A DNA stretch of 14,218 nucleotides, from NCBI GenBank assembly GCA_020433785.1, contig JAGRCC010000701.1, positions 1 to 14,218 of the forward strand, read 5' to 3'. The translations under genes were made by a program, and so were the position numbers. The notes below the pieces were generated by a model. It did not search any database, was not told the origin of the DNA, and was given only the letters and a program-made list of their open reading frames with translations. The stretch's first letter is position 1, and every line of letters begins with the position of its first letter. This document shows positions 14,202-14,218 of this stretch, piece after piece. This stretch comes from Anaerolineae bacterium. GTDB taxonomy: Bacteria; Chloroflexota; Anaerolineae; 4572-78; J111.

Positions 14202-14218
14202 GCTCGCAGGATCTCGCG

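Larger units (their letters stand above)
13869..14218. other. Gene-free right end
   Basis: I see no gene in these 350 nt. The only later ATG with context (14152) meets a stop after 12 codons. The stretch holds the terminator hairpin at 13942-13975, a promoter-like pair at 13999-14026, a strong hairpin at 14037-14070, smaller inverted repeats CGGGCC/GGCCCG (14075-14101) and TTTGAAG/CTTCAAA (14119-14137), and a 16-bp dyad CTTGATC-ac-GATCAAG at 14186-14201. The nonamer AATAACACC occurs at 14024-14032 and 14173-14181. Confidence 0.6.

Overview
The window looks like a piece of a Chloroflexota genome (Anaerolineae/Caldilineae-like), probably from an uncultured or little-studied lineage. This is an inference from gene style, not a database match. 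The clues are long Pro/Thr linkers in exported proteins, an ECF sigma factor followed by a DUF5667/DUF5666-type membrane protein, a PknB-like kinase with an outer C-terminal domain, tandem PKD and PA14 modules, META domains and a BMP-family lipoprotein. The DNA is fairly GC-rich. I see no rRNA, tRNA, insertion sequence, phage gene or CRISPR array.

Layout. Positions 1-433 (minus strand) hold the N-terminal part of a polytopic membrane protein that runs off the left edge. A divergent control region (434-615) rich in inverted repeats separates it from a two-gene unit: an ECF sigma factor (616-1170) and, 2 nt later, a single-pass protein with DUF5667 and DUF5666-like domains and a long Asp/Asn/Ser/Gly tail (1173-2459), probably its regulator. 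After a 327-nt gap with several small hairpins comes a 1592-residue surface protein (2787-7565): N-terminal anchor, Ig-like segment, SH3b, two PA14-like modules, nine PKD domains, a 142-residue Ala/Gln/Glu/Arg coiled coil and a polyQ tract. Next are a BMP-family lipoprotein with an added C-terminal module (7680-9479), a transmembrane Ser/Thr kinase (9565-11139) and a secreted LysM/META protein (11295-13868). A strong hairpin terminator (13942-13975) closes the series. The last 240 nt hold no gene, only promoter-like and hairpin signals.

How it may work together. Every complete gene is on the plus strand, and all but the sigma factor encode proteins that are anchored in the membrane or exported. 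The clearest link is a ~140-residue module with a DLNGDG core. It occurs once at the end of the BMP lipoprotein and twice in the LysM/META protein, which flank the kinase. The sigma/DUF5667 pair and the receptor-like kinase are the only proteins with an obvious signalling role. A reasonable but unproven reading is an envelope-sensing or surface-adhesion locus. Each intergenic gap from 7566 onward carries a hairpin or palindrome, so transcription may be segmented rather than one uniform operon.
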